Origin: Paenibacillus_G filicis
GTDB taxonomy: Bacteria; Bacillota; Bacilli; Paenibacillales; NBRC-103111
Length of the DNA: 64,000 nt
Direction of reading: 5' to 3'
NCBI RefSeq assembly: GCF_038070315.1
Contig: NZ_JBBPCC010000019.1
Span: 62,001 to 126,000 of the forward strand
Shown: piece by piece, positions 28,187 through 35,681 of the stretch
Position numbering within the stretch: position 1 is the stretch's first letter
How the letters are laid out: the number at the start of each line of letters is the position of its first letter
Notes under the pieces: model-generated
The model's input: only the letters and a program-made list of their open reading frames with translations
What the model was told of the DNA's origin: nothing
Database searches by the model: none
Translations under genes and position numbers: made by a program

Positions 28187-28230
28187 CCCCCGGTCCGGAG
28201 TTTCTTCGAAAAAAGTTATCGCAAAGCGCT

Positions 28231-28246
28231 TGGAAAAGCGCTTACA
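28231..28246. promoter_or_regulatory. cre-like (CcpA) site between histidine kinase and yhfH
   Basis: On the minus strand TGTAAGCGCTTTTCCA fits the cre consensus TGWAANCGNTNWCA except at the last two positions. A second AAAGCGCTT copy lies at 28223-28231, 12 bp upstream of the one at 28235-28243. The site overlaps the -35 region of the yhfH promoter. Confidence 0.4.
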
Positions 28247-28270
28247 TTGTCCCTTTCTTTCCTGTAGAAT
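28241..28270 (+). promoter_or_regulatory. Promoter of yhfH
   Basis: CTTACA and TAGAAT (28265-28270) are separated by 18 bp, 33 nt before the yhfH start. Four of six and five of six bases match the sigma-A consensus. Confidence 0.45.
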
Positions 28271-28302
28271 AGAAGATATCCTACTGGATAAGGAGTGATA
28301 GC

Positions 28303-28482
28303 ATGTTCATGCGCACGTCCGAATTTTATGAGAGTTTACCTGCCAAATGCTGTAGCCAGTGCAACGAGCCCCTGGAGGAATTAGCTGATTGCTACAGTCC
28401 CACCTGTCCCAAATGCCGGGGCCTCACCTTTTACCCACTCAGCCCGGTCAACGTCGCCCGTCCCGACACTCCCGAACCTTAA
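28303..28482 (+). CDS. yhfH: YhfH-family small zinc-ribbon protein
   Basis: 59 residues from ATG 28303 with AAGGAG 7 nt upstream (28290-28295). The pattern is EFYESLPAKCCSQCNEPL then ADCYSPTCPKCRG, that is, two CxxC pairs able to bind zinc, matching the YhfH family of Bacilli. The function is unknown. The C-terminal tail after the zinc ribbon (FYPLSPVNVARPDTPEP) is Pro-rich and longer than in the B. subtilis protein. It is followed 15 nt later by a strong terminator, so it is a monocistronic small gene. Confidence 0.85.
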   Translation: MFMRTSEFYESLPAKCCSQCNEPLEELADCYSPTCPKCRGLTFYPLSPVNVARPDTPEP

Positions 28483-28496
28483 CCGAACAACCTTAC

Positions 28497-28542
28497 AGGC
28501 ACAAAACGAACGCCCCGGCTAAGGGGCGTTTATTTGTGCCTC
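28497..28542. terminator. Bidirectional terminator between yhfH and glucosyltransferase
   Basis: ACGCCCC/GGGGCGT inner stem with outer AGGCACAAA/TTTGTGCCT arms and T-rich flanks on both strands. Confidence 0.8.
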
Positions 28543-28559
28543 AGGCTTTGGGCTTCGCC

Positions 28560-29777
28560 TTACCAGGCTTCACGGACGGACTCGCGCACAGAGACGGCCG
28601 GACGGGCCGCCTGACCTGCAGCTTCGCCCTCAGGCAGCTTCAGCATCGCGTTCCAGGCTACGTGAACCGGACGGGCCCGTCTGAGCGCCTCAGCCTGGAG
28701 GCGCATCGCAGCAAGCCCTGGCTCGTCAGCAGTCAGCGCGAGCAGCTGGTCGAGCAGGCTCTGCTTCTTCGAAGCGAGAATGGCGACACCTGCTTGTCCC
28801 AGCATTCGCGCATTTTCCTCCTCCTGCCCGGGAATCGGCTTGTATAGCAGCATCGGCAGCCGGGAGGCAATCGCTTCGGAGGTAGTCAGCCCGCCCGGCT
28901 TGGTCAGGAGCAGATCCGCCGCCCCCATCCACAGGTGAATGTCGTCCACAAACCCGAGTATCCGCACATGCGGTCCAGGATACTCGGCAAGCTCCTTCTC
29001 CAGCAACCGCTTGGCCGACTCATTGCTCCCGCACAAGAAAATAAGCTGCATGCTCTCGCGCACACGTGGCGAGCGGATTAAAGCACGGGTTTCCTCCGTC
29101 ATCAATCCCCAGCCTCCGCCCATCACGAGCACGACCTGCCGAGCCGGGTCAAGCCCCAGCCGCTTCCGGCAAGTAGCCCGGTCCCCGGATTCGAAGAAGC
29201 TTGTCCGAACCGGAATACCGGTCACGCAGATCGCAGCAGCCGCGATGCCTCTGCCCTCAAGCGCACGGGCTACCCCGTCCGAGCCGACCAGAAACAAGTC
29301 CGTATGCGGCTGAATCCATAGGGAATGGTCCGCGTAGTCCGTAATGACGGTTACCAGCGGAACCAAGCACCGGCCCTCGGATTTCAGCGAGGATACGGCA
29401 GCTGCAGCCAGCGGGAACGTACAGATGATAAGATCCGGCTTTCGAGCTTCGACAAGCTCCTGAAGCTTCGAACGGCCAAGCCTTAGGAACGTCCTGGAGA
29501 GTAAGGATTTATGTACACGGTACCGCGATTTGCGGTACACGTACCCGTAGAGAAATGGCAGCTTTTCAACACCCTTTAAAAAACCGTATTTCATCACAGG
29601 ATGCAGCAGGGCATAGACTTCCTGCATGTAATCGACAACCTCGGCTTGCACCGACGGCGCTTCCGAAGTGCCGCATACTTCCGCCAGAGCTCTTGCCGCC
29701 TGCCGGTGACCGTCTCCCAGGTCGCCGGTGAGGATTAAGGCACGGAGCTTGGACGGCCGGGTTATGGGTTTAGACAT
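28560..29777 (-). CDS. MGDG-synthase-type diacylglycerol glycosyltransferase
   Basis: A 405-residue GT-B enzyme that probably transfers glucose from UDP-glucose to diacylglycerol at the membrane, making glucolipids that can anchor lipoteichoic acid. Visible: N-terminal ALILTGDLGDGHRQAARALAE (GxGH motif of MGDG synthases), PDLIICTFPLAAAA, VLVMGGGWG, then GFVDDIHLWMGAADLLLTKP, GGLTTSEA for the UDP-binding half. The B. subtilis relative is UgtP. GGAGG precedes the ATG. A LtaS-type gene lies 3.6 kb away. Confidence 0.85.
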   Translation of the reverse strand: MSKPITRPSKLRALILTGDLGDGHRQAARALAEVCGTSEAPSVQAEVVDYMQEVYALLHPVMKYGFLKGVEKLPFLYGYVYRKSRYRVHKSLLSRTFLRLGRSKLQELVEARKPDLIICTFPLAAAAVSSLKSEGRCLVPLVTVITDYADHSLWIQPHTDLFLVGSDGVARALEGRGIAAAAICVTGIPVRTSFFESGDRATCRKRLGLDPARQVVLVMGGGWGLMTEETRALIRSPRVRESMQLIFLCGSNESAKRLLEKELAEYPGPHVRILGFVDDIHLWMGAADLLLTKPGGLTTSEAIASRLPMLLYKPIPGQEEENARMLGQAGVAILASKKQSLLDQLLALTADEPGLAAMRLQAEALRRARPVHVAWNAMLKLPEGEAAGQAARPAVSVRESVREAW

Positions 29778-30080
29778 GATTACGCCTCCTGCATCGTCCG
29801 TTTCATAGTTTAGCCCTATGTAAAGTGTTTTACCGCCAAAATCACAGACCGAAACATGTTGTTCCAGTCAAAGGCTGAAAGAAGATTCGCTGAAGGGGCG
29901 GCTTTCCTCCAGAATACCATATTCGCCAACGATAATTTAAAAAATACCCAAACCTCTGCAACGCCGTATGCGGCCCGGCATAGCCTTTCCTCTACCAGCC
30001 AGCTGTGGTAGACTGTGAGGTAAGCTTTTCCAGGTGCAGAATGCTGCGCCTATGTTTTCCTGAAAGGAGAATCATCCCCT
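29778..30080. other. 303-nt gap between glycosyltransferase and DUF1361 gene
   Basis: No gene seen. It holds the upstream regions of both divergent genes and a short inverted repeat CTACCA/TGGTAG (29992-29997 and 30006-30011). Its middle is AT-rich, without a confident promoter. Confidence 0.6.
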
Positions 30081-30770
30081 ATGAGAGAGCTAGCCTGGGG
30101 CAAATCAGCCGCCGGTCTTGTTGGTCTGACCTTGGTATGTGTAGTTGTTTACACGATCCTGACTACCTTGAATCATACTACCTACTATGATTTTTTGCTT
30201 TGGAATTTATTCCTGGCCTGGATTCCGTTCCTCTTGTCATCTGCAGCCTGGCTGCTTCATAACCGGTATTATAAACCGCCGGCTTTGCTGATGACGCTCC
30301 TTGCCCTGGTGTGGTTGCTGTTCCTGCCGAACTCGACTTACATCCTGACCGATTTCATTCATCTGACCATCCTCAAGAATAGCTATGTGGAAGGTAATTG
30401 GTATGCCTTCTCCTACTGGTATGACTTCCTGATCATTCTGCTGATTGCATGGAATGGACTGCTGCTCGGCTTCGTGTCGATGTACCAGTGGCATTACATG
30501 ATGCGCGGCCGTTTAGGTGCGCCCCTATCCTGGCTTGGTGTTGCAGCCGTCTCCCTGCTATCCGCCTACGGCATCCTGCTCGGCAGGGAATACCGGCTGA
30601 ACAGCTGGGATGTGCTTGCCGACCCGGCCAAGCTCCGCACGTCCCTGCTGTCAAGCCTGGAGCCGCAGGCGCTCGCCTTCTGCGGCTTGTTCGGCCTGTT
30701 CATTCTGGCCGCCTACGGGATGCTGTACCTGTTCCTGCACAGCACCGAACGCCCCAGGTCCTCCTGGTGA
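30081..30770 (+). CDS. DUF1361 family membrane protein
   Basis: 229 residues with about six membrane helices. The family signature FLPNSTYILTDFIHLT is present (usual form FLPNAPYIxTDxxHL), followed by YDFLIILLIAWNGLLLGFVS. DUF1361 proteins are of unknown role. AAAGGAG lies about 12 nt before the ATG. Divergent from the glucosyltransferase gene and convergent with tgl. Confidence 0.85.
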   Translation: MRELAWGKSAAGLVGLTLVCVVVYTILTTLNHTTYYDFLLWNLFLAWIPFLLSSAAWLLHNRYYKPPALLMTLLALVWLLFLPNSTYILTDFIHLTILKNSYVEGNWYAFSYWYDFLIILLIAWNGLLLGFVSMYQWHYMMRGRLGAPLSWLGVAAVSLLSAYGILLGREYRLNSWDVLADPAKLRTSLLSSLEPQALAFCGLFGLFILAAYGMLYLFLHSTERPRSSW

Positions 30771-30827
30771 TCGGCTGGCCACGTGACAGGACGGGCCGTG
30801 CCGGCAGGCACAGCCCGTCAGCCTCGA

Positions 30828-31682
30828 TCAACTGAACAGGAACCCTCTGGAGCCGATGCGCGCCCTCACCGGGTATGGACCGGGCGGCGCCATCCCCCAG
30901 GTTTGGCCTGAAGCTCCGGCTCCCTCATTTTGATTTTGTCCTGCCGTCCCTCCCGCCAGCGACAGCAAGTAGTCGAAATCCGGGTATGTCGCTTCGTCCA
31001 GCAAGAAGGCTCCCTGCGTTGCGAACGGAATGCGGTGCCTGTTCAGCTTGGACACAATATCCGCCGCAGACGTGACTCCTATTCCGTGGCCGAAGTAACC
31101 GCCCTCAGGCATCACGATCACATTTTCCCCCTGATACTGCATCTTTCTCGGATCTACCTGCGGGTTCTTAAAGTACTGTACATCCCCAGGAAAAGCCTCT
31201 CCCTTGCCCTTCGACGTAATCAGCTTCAAGTCCGCATCATGATTCCAGGAGTACAAATACAGCCGCCCGAACGAACGGTCGAACGCCTCGCGTCCGATCG
31301 TGTCCAGCACAGCCTTATATAAAATAATAATGATGGCCGTTGCGCACTCGAACGCATAGTAGCGGCCATTGATAAAAATATCCTCGATCGCAGCCGATGG
31401 GCTAACCCCCGGCCTCAGCTCGAAGCCCCCGTTATATGTCCGGCTCCAGTACCGTTCGTTGCAGCGCGACAAGTCGAATATCTCGAACACCGCGCCGCTG
31501 CGCCCCAGCGCCCGCGCGCTTGCGACAATCGCCGCTCTTGTCCTCAGCTCGAACAGCAAGGCCTCCATCGACGCGTAGTGGAACGGCGTCGGACTGTTAC
31601 GCTTACGGTTATAGATATCCTGCTCGACCGGGGTAACGCCGGGCAGGTATAGCGGCGCTTCCACGCCCTGTATAAAGACCAC
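30828..31682 (-). CDS. tgl: Protein-glutamine gamma-glutamyltransferase (spore coat transglutaminase)
   Basis: Cross-links spore coat proteins through epsilon-(gamma-glutamyl)lysine bonds. The catalytic Cys is in NGRYYAFECATAIIIILYKA and the His in EGGYFGHGIG, matching Tgl of B. subtilis (245 residues). Here the protein has 284 residues, because of a C-terminal extension rich in Gly, Pro and Asn (QNQNEGAGASGQTWGM). The start is GTG, with GGAGGAGGG about 8 nt upstream. A mother-cell gene in sporulating Bacilli, which supports a spore-forming host. Confidence 0.92.
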   Translation of the reverse strand: MVFIQGVEAPLYLPGVTPVEQDIYNRKRNSPTPFHYASMEALLFELRTRAAIVASARALGRSGAVFEIFDLSRCNERYWSRTYNGGFELRPGVSPSAAIEDIFINGRYYAFECATAIIIILYKAVLDTIGREAFDRSFGRLYLYSWNHDADLKLITSKGKGEAFPGDVQYFKNPQVDPRKMQYQGENVIVMPEGGYFGHGIGVTSAADIVSKLNRHRIPFATQGAFLLDEATYPDFDYLLSLAGGTAGQNQNEGAGASGQTWGMAPPGPYPVRARIGSRGFLFS

Positions 31683-31791
31683 TTGGCAGCCCTCCTCCGC
31701 TTGAGGGTACCGGGACGGTATCCCTCTGTACCATCCTATGCGAAGGGGGCGGCGTTCAGGCCTTTTCCGTCAGGCGAATTCACACGGCATG

Positions 31792-33111
31792 TCAATCCAT
31801 CTCATAGATCGAACCGGATTTGCTGGCGAACAATTCCGTATACACCTTCTCGGCATACGCATCCGTCATGCCCGAGATATAGTCGGCCACGAGACGAGGC
31901 CAGGACCAATTCGCCACATGATGCTCGTAATTCTCCACCCAGTCCGGGGGCAGGATCAAGCGGCCCTGCTCCGGCACGATAAAGCTCTCCCAGAGGCGCC
32001 GGATCATGATCTCGCTGCGCTTCTGCAGCCGCTGAACACGGAAATCCTTGATCAGCGTCACCCATGCCAGCTTCTTCAGAATTTCCATGGTCCGAAGCAG
32101 CTCCAGATCCTGCTGTCCGTCCCGGACAAAGGTGATCTTCTTCCAGCTCTTCACCGGATCGTCGATGATGCCGACCCGGCCGGCGAACATGCTGACCCAG
32201 CGGGCCTTCATCTCCCTGCGTGTGCGCGAGGCCTCGCGGTCGCAGGCTACATAAATTTCCTCCCATTGCGCTAGATAGGCCGTCAGCACTTCTTTCACCA
32301 TCAGCGGGATATCGACCTGATCCCAGCCCACTTCAGAGTTGCCGTGATCATCTACAATCTCCTGCACCAGATGCTCCACCAAGCGGCCGTCCTCGAAGAA
32401 GGTCCGGTTCATCTGAATCTTGCCCGCCCGGATCCCATCCTCGATATCATGCGTCGAATAGGCGATATCGTCGCATAAGTCCATCAGCTGCGCCTCCAGC
32501 GTGGAGCAGCCTGCCGGCATATTCCAGCGGTCGCGGATGAGGCCGATGCCGTCGCCCCACTCCATCCCGTACACACCCTTGAGCCGGCCCGGATCATCCA
32601 GGCAGAAGGGGTACTTATTGATCGCCAGCAATACCGCTGCCGTCAGATCCAGCCCGCTGCCGCTGCCCGCCCGCTTCTCCAGAAACATCAGAATGCGGAA
32701 ATTCTGCGCATTCCCCTCATACGCGAGTCCATACTGCTCGTGAAGCAAGTCGTTCAGCACTTCCTCGCCCTTATGCCCAAAGGGAGGATGGCCGAGATCA
32801 TGAGCCAGTGCCGCGCACTCGACGACAGACGGATCCAGCACCAGCGCCGGATGCTCCTTGCGCTCCAGCAAAGGATATTGCTTGTTCAAGCGGCGCGCCG
32901 TTTCCCGAGCGATCTGGGACACCTCGATGGAGTGCGTCAGTCTGGTCCGGTAGTAGTCTCCAGACCCCGCGCCAAACACCTGCGACTTGCCCTGCAGCCG
33001 TCTGAAGGCCGGCGACTGGATCAGCCGTGCATAATCCCGCTCGTATTCATCCCGTTCTTCGCTGAAAGTGCCATGAGCCGGTTCGTCCAGCCGAAATTTG
33101 CGCAAATCCAT
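31792..33111 (-). CDS. dgt: dGTP triphosphohydrolase-like HD protein
   Basis: Hydrolyses dNTPs, typically dGTP, to the nucleoside and triphosphate. The HD metal site is visible: RLTHSIEVSQIARETARRLN, then ALAHDLGHPPFGHKGEEVLN, and DLCDDIAYSTHDIEDG further on. 439 residues from ATG 33111 (GAGGGGG 10 nt upstream). The frame is open to 33393, but the extra residues do not resemble the family and would overlap the neighbouring gene. Stand-alone, 109 nt after tgl's start on the same strand order. Confidence 0.88.
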   Translation of the reverse strand: MDLRKFRLDEPAHGTFSEERDEYERDYARLIQSPAFRRLQGKSQVFGAGSGDYYRTRLTHSIEVSQIARETARRLNKQYPLLERKEHPALVLDPSVVECAALAHDLGHPPFGHKGEEVLNDLLHEQYGLAYEGNAQNFRILMFLEKRAGSGSGLDLTAAVLLAINKYPFCLDDPGRLKGVYGMEWGDGIGLIRDRWNMPAGCSTLEAQLMDLCDDIAYSTHDIEDGIRAGKIQMNRTFFEDGRLVEHLVQEIVDDHGNSEVGWDQVDIPLMVKEVLTAYLAQWEEIYVACDREASRTRREMKARWVSMFAGRVGIIDDPVKSWKKITFVRDGQQDLELLRTMEILKKLAWVTLIKDFRVQRLQKRSEIMIRRLWESFIVPEQGRLILPPDWVENYEHHVANWSWPRLVADYISGMTDAYAEKVYTELFASKSGSIYEMD

Positions 33112-33341
33112 TGTTGTTCCCCCTCGACATGCCCTTTCGGTCCGGTAGGCTGCTGCCCAGCCTGACTGCCTGTACGACCGAACGATTTTGTTGCAAATTG
33201 TACCACACTTGCGGCAAGTAGAGAAAGCGGCAAGAGACCCTTCTGAGGAGGGGCAGGCGACTCCTGTAAGTTTACAGCACTCCCTCGCACCCCTTAGCAG
33301 CTCTCCGGACTGTACAGATCGGATTTCGGCGATGGGCAAAT

Positions 33342-33381
33342 AAAAAAGCCTGACGCGGCTCTGAGGTTCCGCCGTCAGGCT
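33342..33381 (-). terminator. Terminator of the LtaS-type gene
   Basis: On the minus strand AGCCTGACG..CGG pairs with CCG..CGTCAGGCT and is followed by TTTTTTA, 9 nt past the stop codon. Confidence 0.88.
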
Positions 33382-33389
33382 GTGGGAAA

Positions 33390-35366
33390 TCACTGTGCTG
33401 GTGGATCTGGATCTTGCTCAGCCTCCGCAGCCATCGCAGGCTGCTGCCCGCCAGGCGAATGGCTGTTCAGGAACTGGGCCACGTATTGCTCGCCGAACAG
33501 CTCGTCGTATTGCAGCTCTTTATACACCTCTGCATCCTCCTGAATAGCTGGGGGCATCTCGCTGTGCAGCGCTCCGTCGGACGTCACCACCAGGTTGCGC
33601 AGCAGACCAGGAGCCTTCTGTGCCAGACCAAGCTGATACGCCCAGATTGGAGGCAGTTCCATGCCGAGACGATCGAGCATGTAAGCGCCGAGGAACGAGT
33701 TGCTGATCGTCGGCACCGTTTCCTTCGGCAGATTGAAGTTGGACCAGGTCACGAATGGCACGCTCTGCATCTTCTTCAGTTCCTCCAGCGACCACTGATC
33801 GGAACGGCCGGTGGAGATAAACCCGGCTTGCGCGTACACGTCGTAATCATAGCCGAGCATCGGCAAGTGGTCTCCATAGAAGACGATCATCGTCGGCTCA
33901 TCGGACTGCTGGAAATGATCGATCAGCATCTGCAGACTTCTGTCCGCATCTCGGACACCTTGGGCATAAGTGGCCAACGTATCCCGGGCCGTATCCGTCT
34001 GCATGCCTTTCACTTGAATCTCCTGATCGCCATAACGGCGGTCGTCATAAGGTCCGTGATTCTGCATCGTCACCGCATAGATGAAGGTCGGATCGTCATT
34101 CTTCTCGACCTCATTGATGATCTTGCGGGATACCTCGTCATCGGAGATGAAGGCTCCCCGGTATTCCGGCTGCTCGAAGCCGTCCTTGCTGATGAAGTGA
34201 TCGAAACCCATGTACCGGTATACGGATTCCCGGTTCCAGAACCAGCCTTCGTACGAATGGATAGCCGTAGCCGCGTAGCCCTGCTCCTTGAAATACGAAG
34301 CCAGACTTGGCAGCGGCCTAGAAATATACTGCTGGTAAGGCACCGACCCCGCAGGCAGGAAGCTCATCGATTGGCCGCTGAGCACCTCAAATTCGACGTT
34401 GCTCGTACCGCCCCCGAACTGCGGAGACAGCAGGTAACCGCTCGTGCTCTCCTTCTGCAGCCGGTGCACCGTTGGCAGCGGGTCCTGATCGAAGGTTACG
34501 CCGGGCAGCAGAGTAGGGTCCCAGAACGCTTCATTCATAATGAAAATGACGTTCGGCTGCTTGCTGCTATTCCCAACCCCGCTTCCCGTAGTGGCGGTAA
34601 CCGCCTTGGCCTGCCGATACCCGAAGGTTTCGCTCAAGCTCTCGGCCAGCCCCTTCATTGCCGGCTCCGTGTAACCGGGGGGCCGCTTGACGATCGTATT
34701 TTTCACGTTCATCGTGAAGGCAACCGCCAGACCGTTCTCGGCGTAGTTCTCCGACTGGTTCCAGACAATCTCGTTCACCCCGGCCTTATTAATCAGCGTA
34801 TTGGTCCAAGACGCGCGGACCCCGAAGCTGTACAAGGCAAACACGCAGAGCAAGCCCATCACGATACGGACCGGAATACGCACTCTGACTTTGGGCAGCC
34901 GGGTACCCAGCAAGAACAGCAGCACCGCCGACAGCCCAGAGAGGCTAAGCTGCATGATCGCCTCGCGGCTCGTCACCAGCGGCAGAATGTTCATGCTTTC
35001 TTTATTCAGAAAAATATCCCATGGAAAAAACGGCTCGCCGATCAGCTTCCTCTTGAAGTAGCTGATCAGCGCGACCAGCGACAGGATCACAGCGCTTAGC
35101 GCGACTGCTCCCGATACGGCCCCGCAGATGGCATACAGCAATAATAAAACGAGCATGGCCAGCAGCCCGTTCAACGCGAATAACTGAGGATGCAGGGAAA
35201 TCCAAGCCCATGTCTCGGGCAGAGAACCCCGATGCAGAAGCTCCATGCCAACTGCCAGCAGCAGTGAAAGAACTAGGATCGCCGTGCATAGGACGATGGT
35301 GTGAACCGCCCGGGTTTTTGAGGGGCGGGCCCGTCTGGTCCGACTCCTCGCAGTAGTGTTACGCAC
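33390..35366 (-). CDS. LtaS-type phosphoglycerol transferase / sulfatase-fold membrane enzyme
   Basis: Five membrane helices (about 20-210) and an extracellular alkaline-phosphatase-fold domain (about 270-560). Active-site features: NVIFIMNEAFWDP (metal Glu), GGGTSNVEFEVLSG (catalytic Thr), MQNHGPYDDR and VFYGDHLPMLG. Family members polymerise glycerol phosphate of lipoteichoic acid or decorate lipids with it. The start at GTG 35366 is preferred (AGGAG 10 nt upstream) over GTG 35375, which is one base from that site. Upstream lies a Pho-box-like array. The tail (about 600-658) is Gln/Glu/Pro-rich and unconserved. Confidence 0.88.
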   Translation of the reverse strand: MRNTTARSRTRRARPSKTRAVHTIVLCTAILVLSLLLAVGMELLHRGSLPETWAWISLHPQLFALNGLLAMLVLLLLYAICGAVSGAVALSAVILSLVALISYFKRKLIGEPFFPWDIFLNKESMNILPLVTSREAIMQLSLSGLSAVLLFLLGTRLPKVRVRIPVRIVMGLLCVFALYSFGVRASWTNTLINKAGVNEIVWNQSENYAENGLAVAFTMNVKNTIVKRPPGYTEPAMKGLAESLSETFGYRQAKAVTATTGSGVGNSSKQPNVIFIMNEAFWDPTLLPGVTFDQDPLPTVHRLQKESTSGYLLSPQFGGGTSNVEFEVLSGQSMSFLPAGSVPYQQYISRPLPSLASYFKEQGYAATAIHSYEGWFWNRESVYRYMGFDHFISKDGFEQPEYRGAFISDDEVSRKIINEVEKNDDPTFIYAVTMQNHGPYDDRRYGDQEIQVKGMQTDTARDTLATYAQGVRDADRSLQMLIDHFQQSDEPTMIVFYGDHLPMLGYDYDVYAQAGFISTGRSDQWSLEELKKMQSVPFVTWSNFNLPKETVPTISNSFLGAYMLDRLGMELPPIWAYQLGLAQKAPGLLRNLVVTSDGALHSEMPPAIQEDAEVYKELQYDELFGEQYVAQFLNSHSPGGQQPAMAAEAEQDPDPPAQ

Positions 35367-35407
35367 CCTGGTCACTCTCCTATCGGCCCGCTATGGAAGG
35401 CGGACAT

Positions 35408-35459
35408 ATAATATTAACCATTTCTTAACCTTGTTAAGACCTTGTTAAGACATTGTAAA
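35408..35459 (-). promoter_or_regulatory. Pho-box-like direct repeats upstream of the LtaS-type gene
   Basis: The minus strand reads TTTACA-N5-TTAACA-N5-TTAACA (35459-35432). All three hexamers fit TT(A/C/T)A(C/T)A with the 11-bp period of Bacillus PhoP boxes. TATTAT (35413-35408) lies 18 nt downstream as a possible -10. The gene starts 42 nt further on. The remaining 35460-35681 holds a GCCCGGTTC/GAACCGGGC hairpin (35574-35599), probably the end of the upstream gene's transcript. Confidence 0.5.
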
Positions 35460-35681
35460 CGGTAAATATTAAAGAAACATGAAAATTAGCTGAAAGTTAG
35501 AAAATGGTTCATCCGCCCCGGTTGCGAGCGACCTGATTCGACAAAGCCAGCCGTCTCCGGCAGACGCCAAATAGCCCGGTTCCATGGGAAGAACCGGGCC
35601 ACCTTATGCCGGCAGCCATCCGTATCCTATGTTGCTTATTACTGGCCTTGATTAATGGCCCTGCTGTTCTTGCAAAGCCCG

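Noticed and set aside
33414..35099. 561-codon open frame antisense to the LtaS-type gene
   Set aside because: It mirrors the GC-rich third positions of the real gene, has no ribosome site and low-complexity His/Arg/Gln content. The opposite frame has membrane helices and sulfatase motifs.
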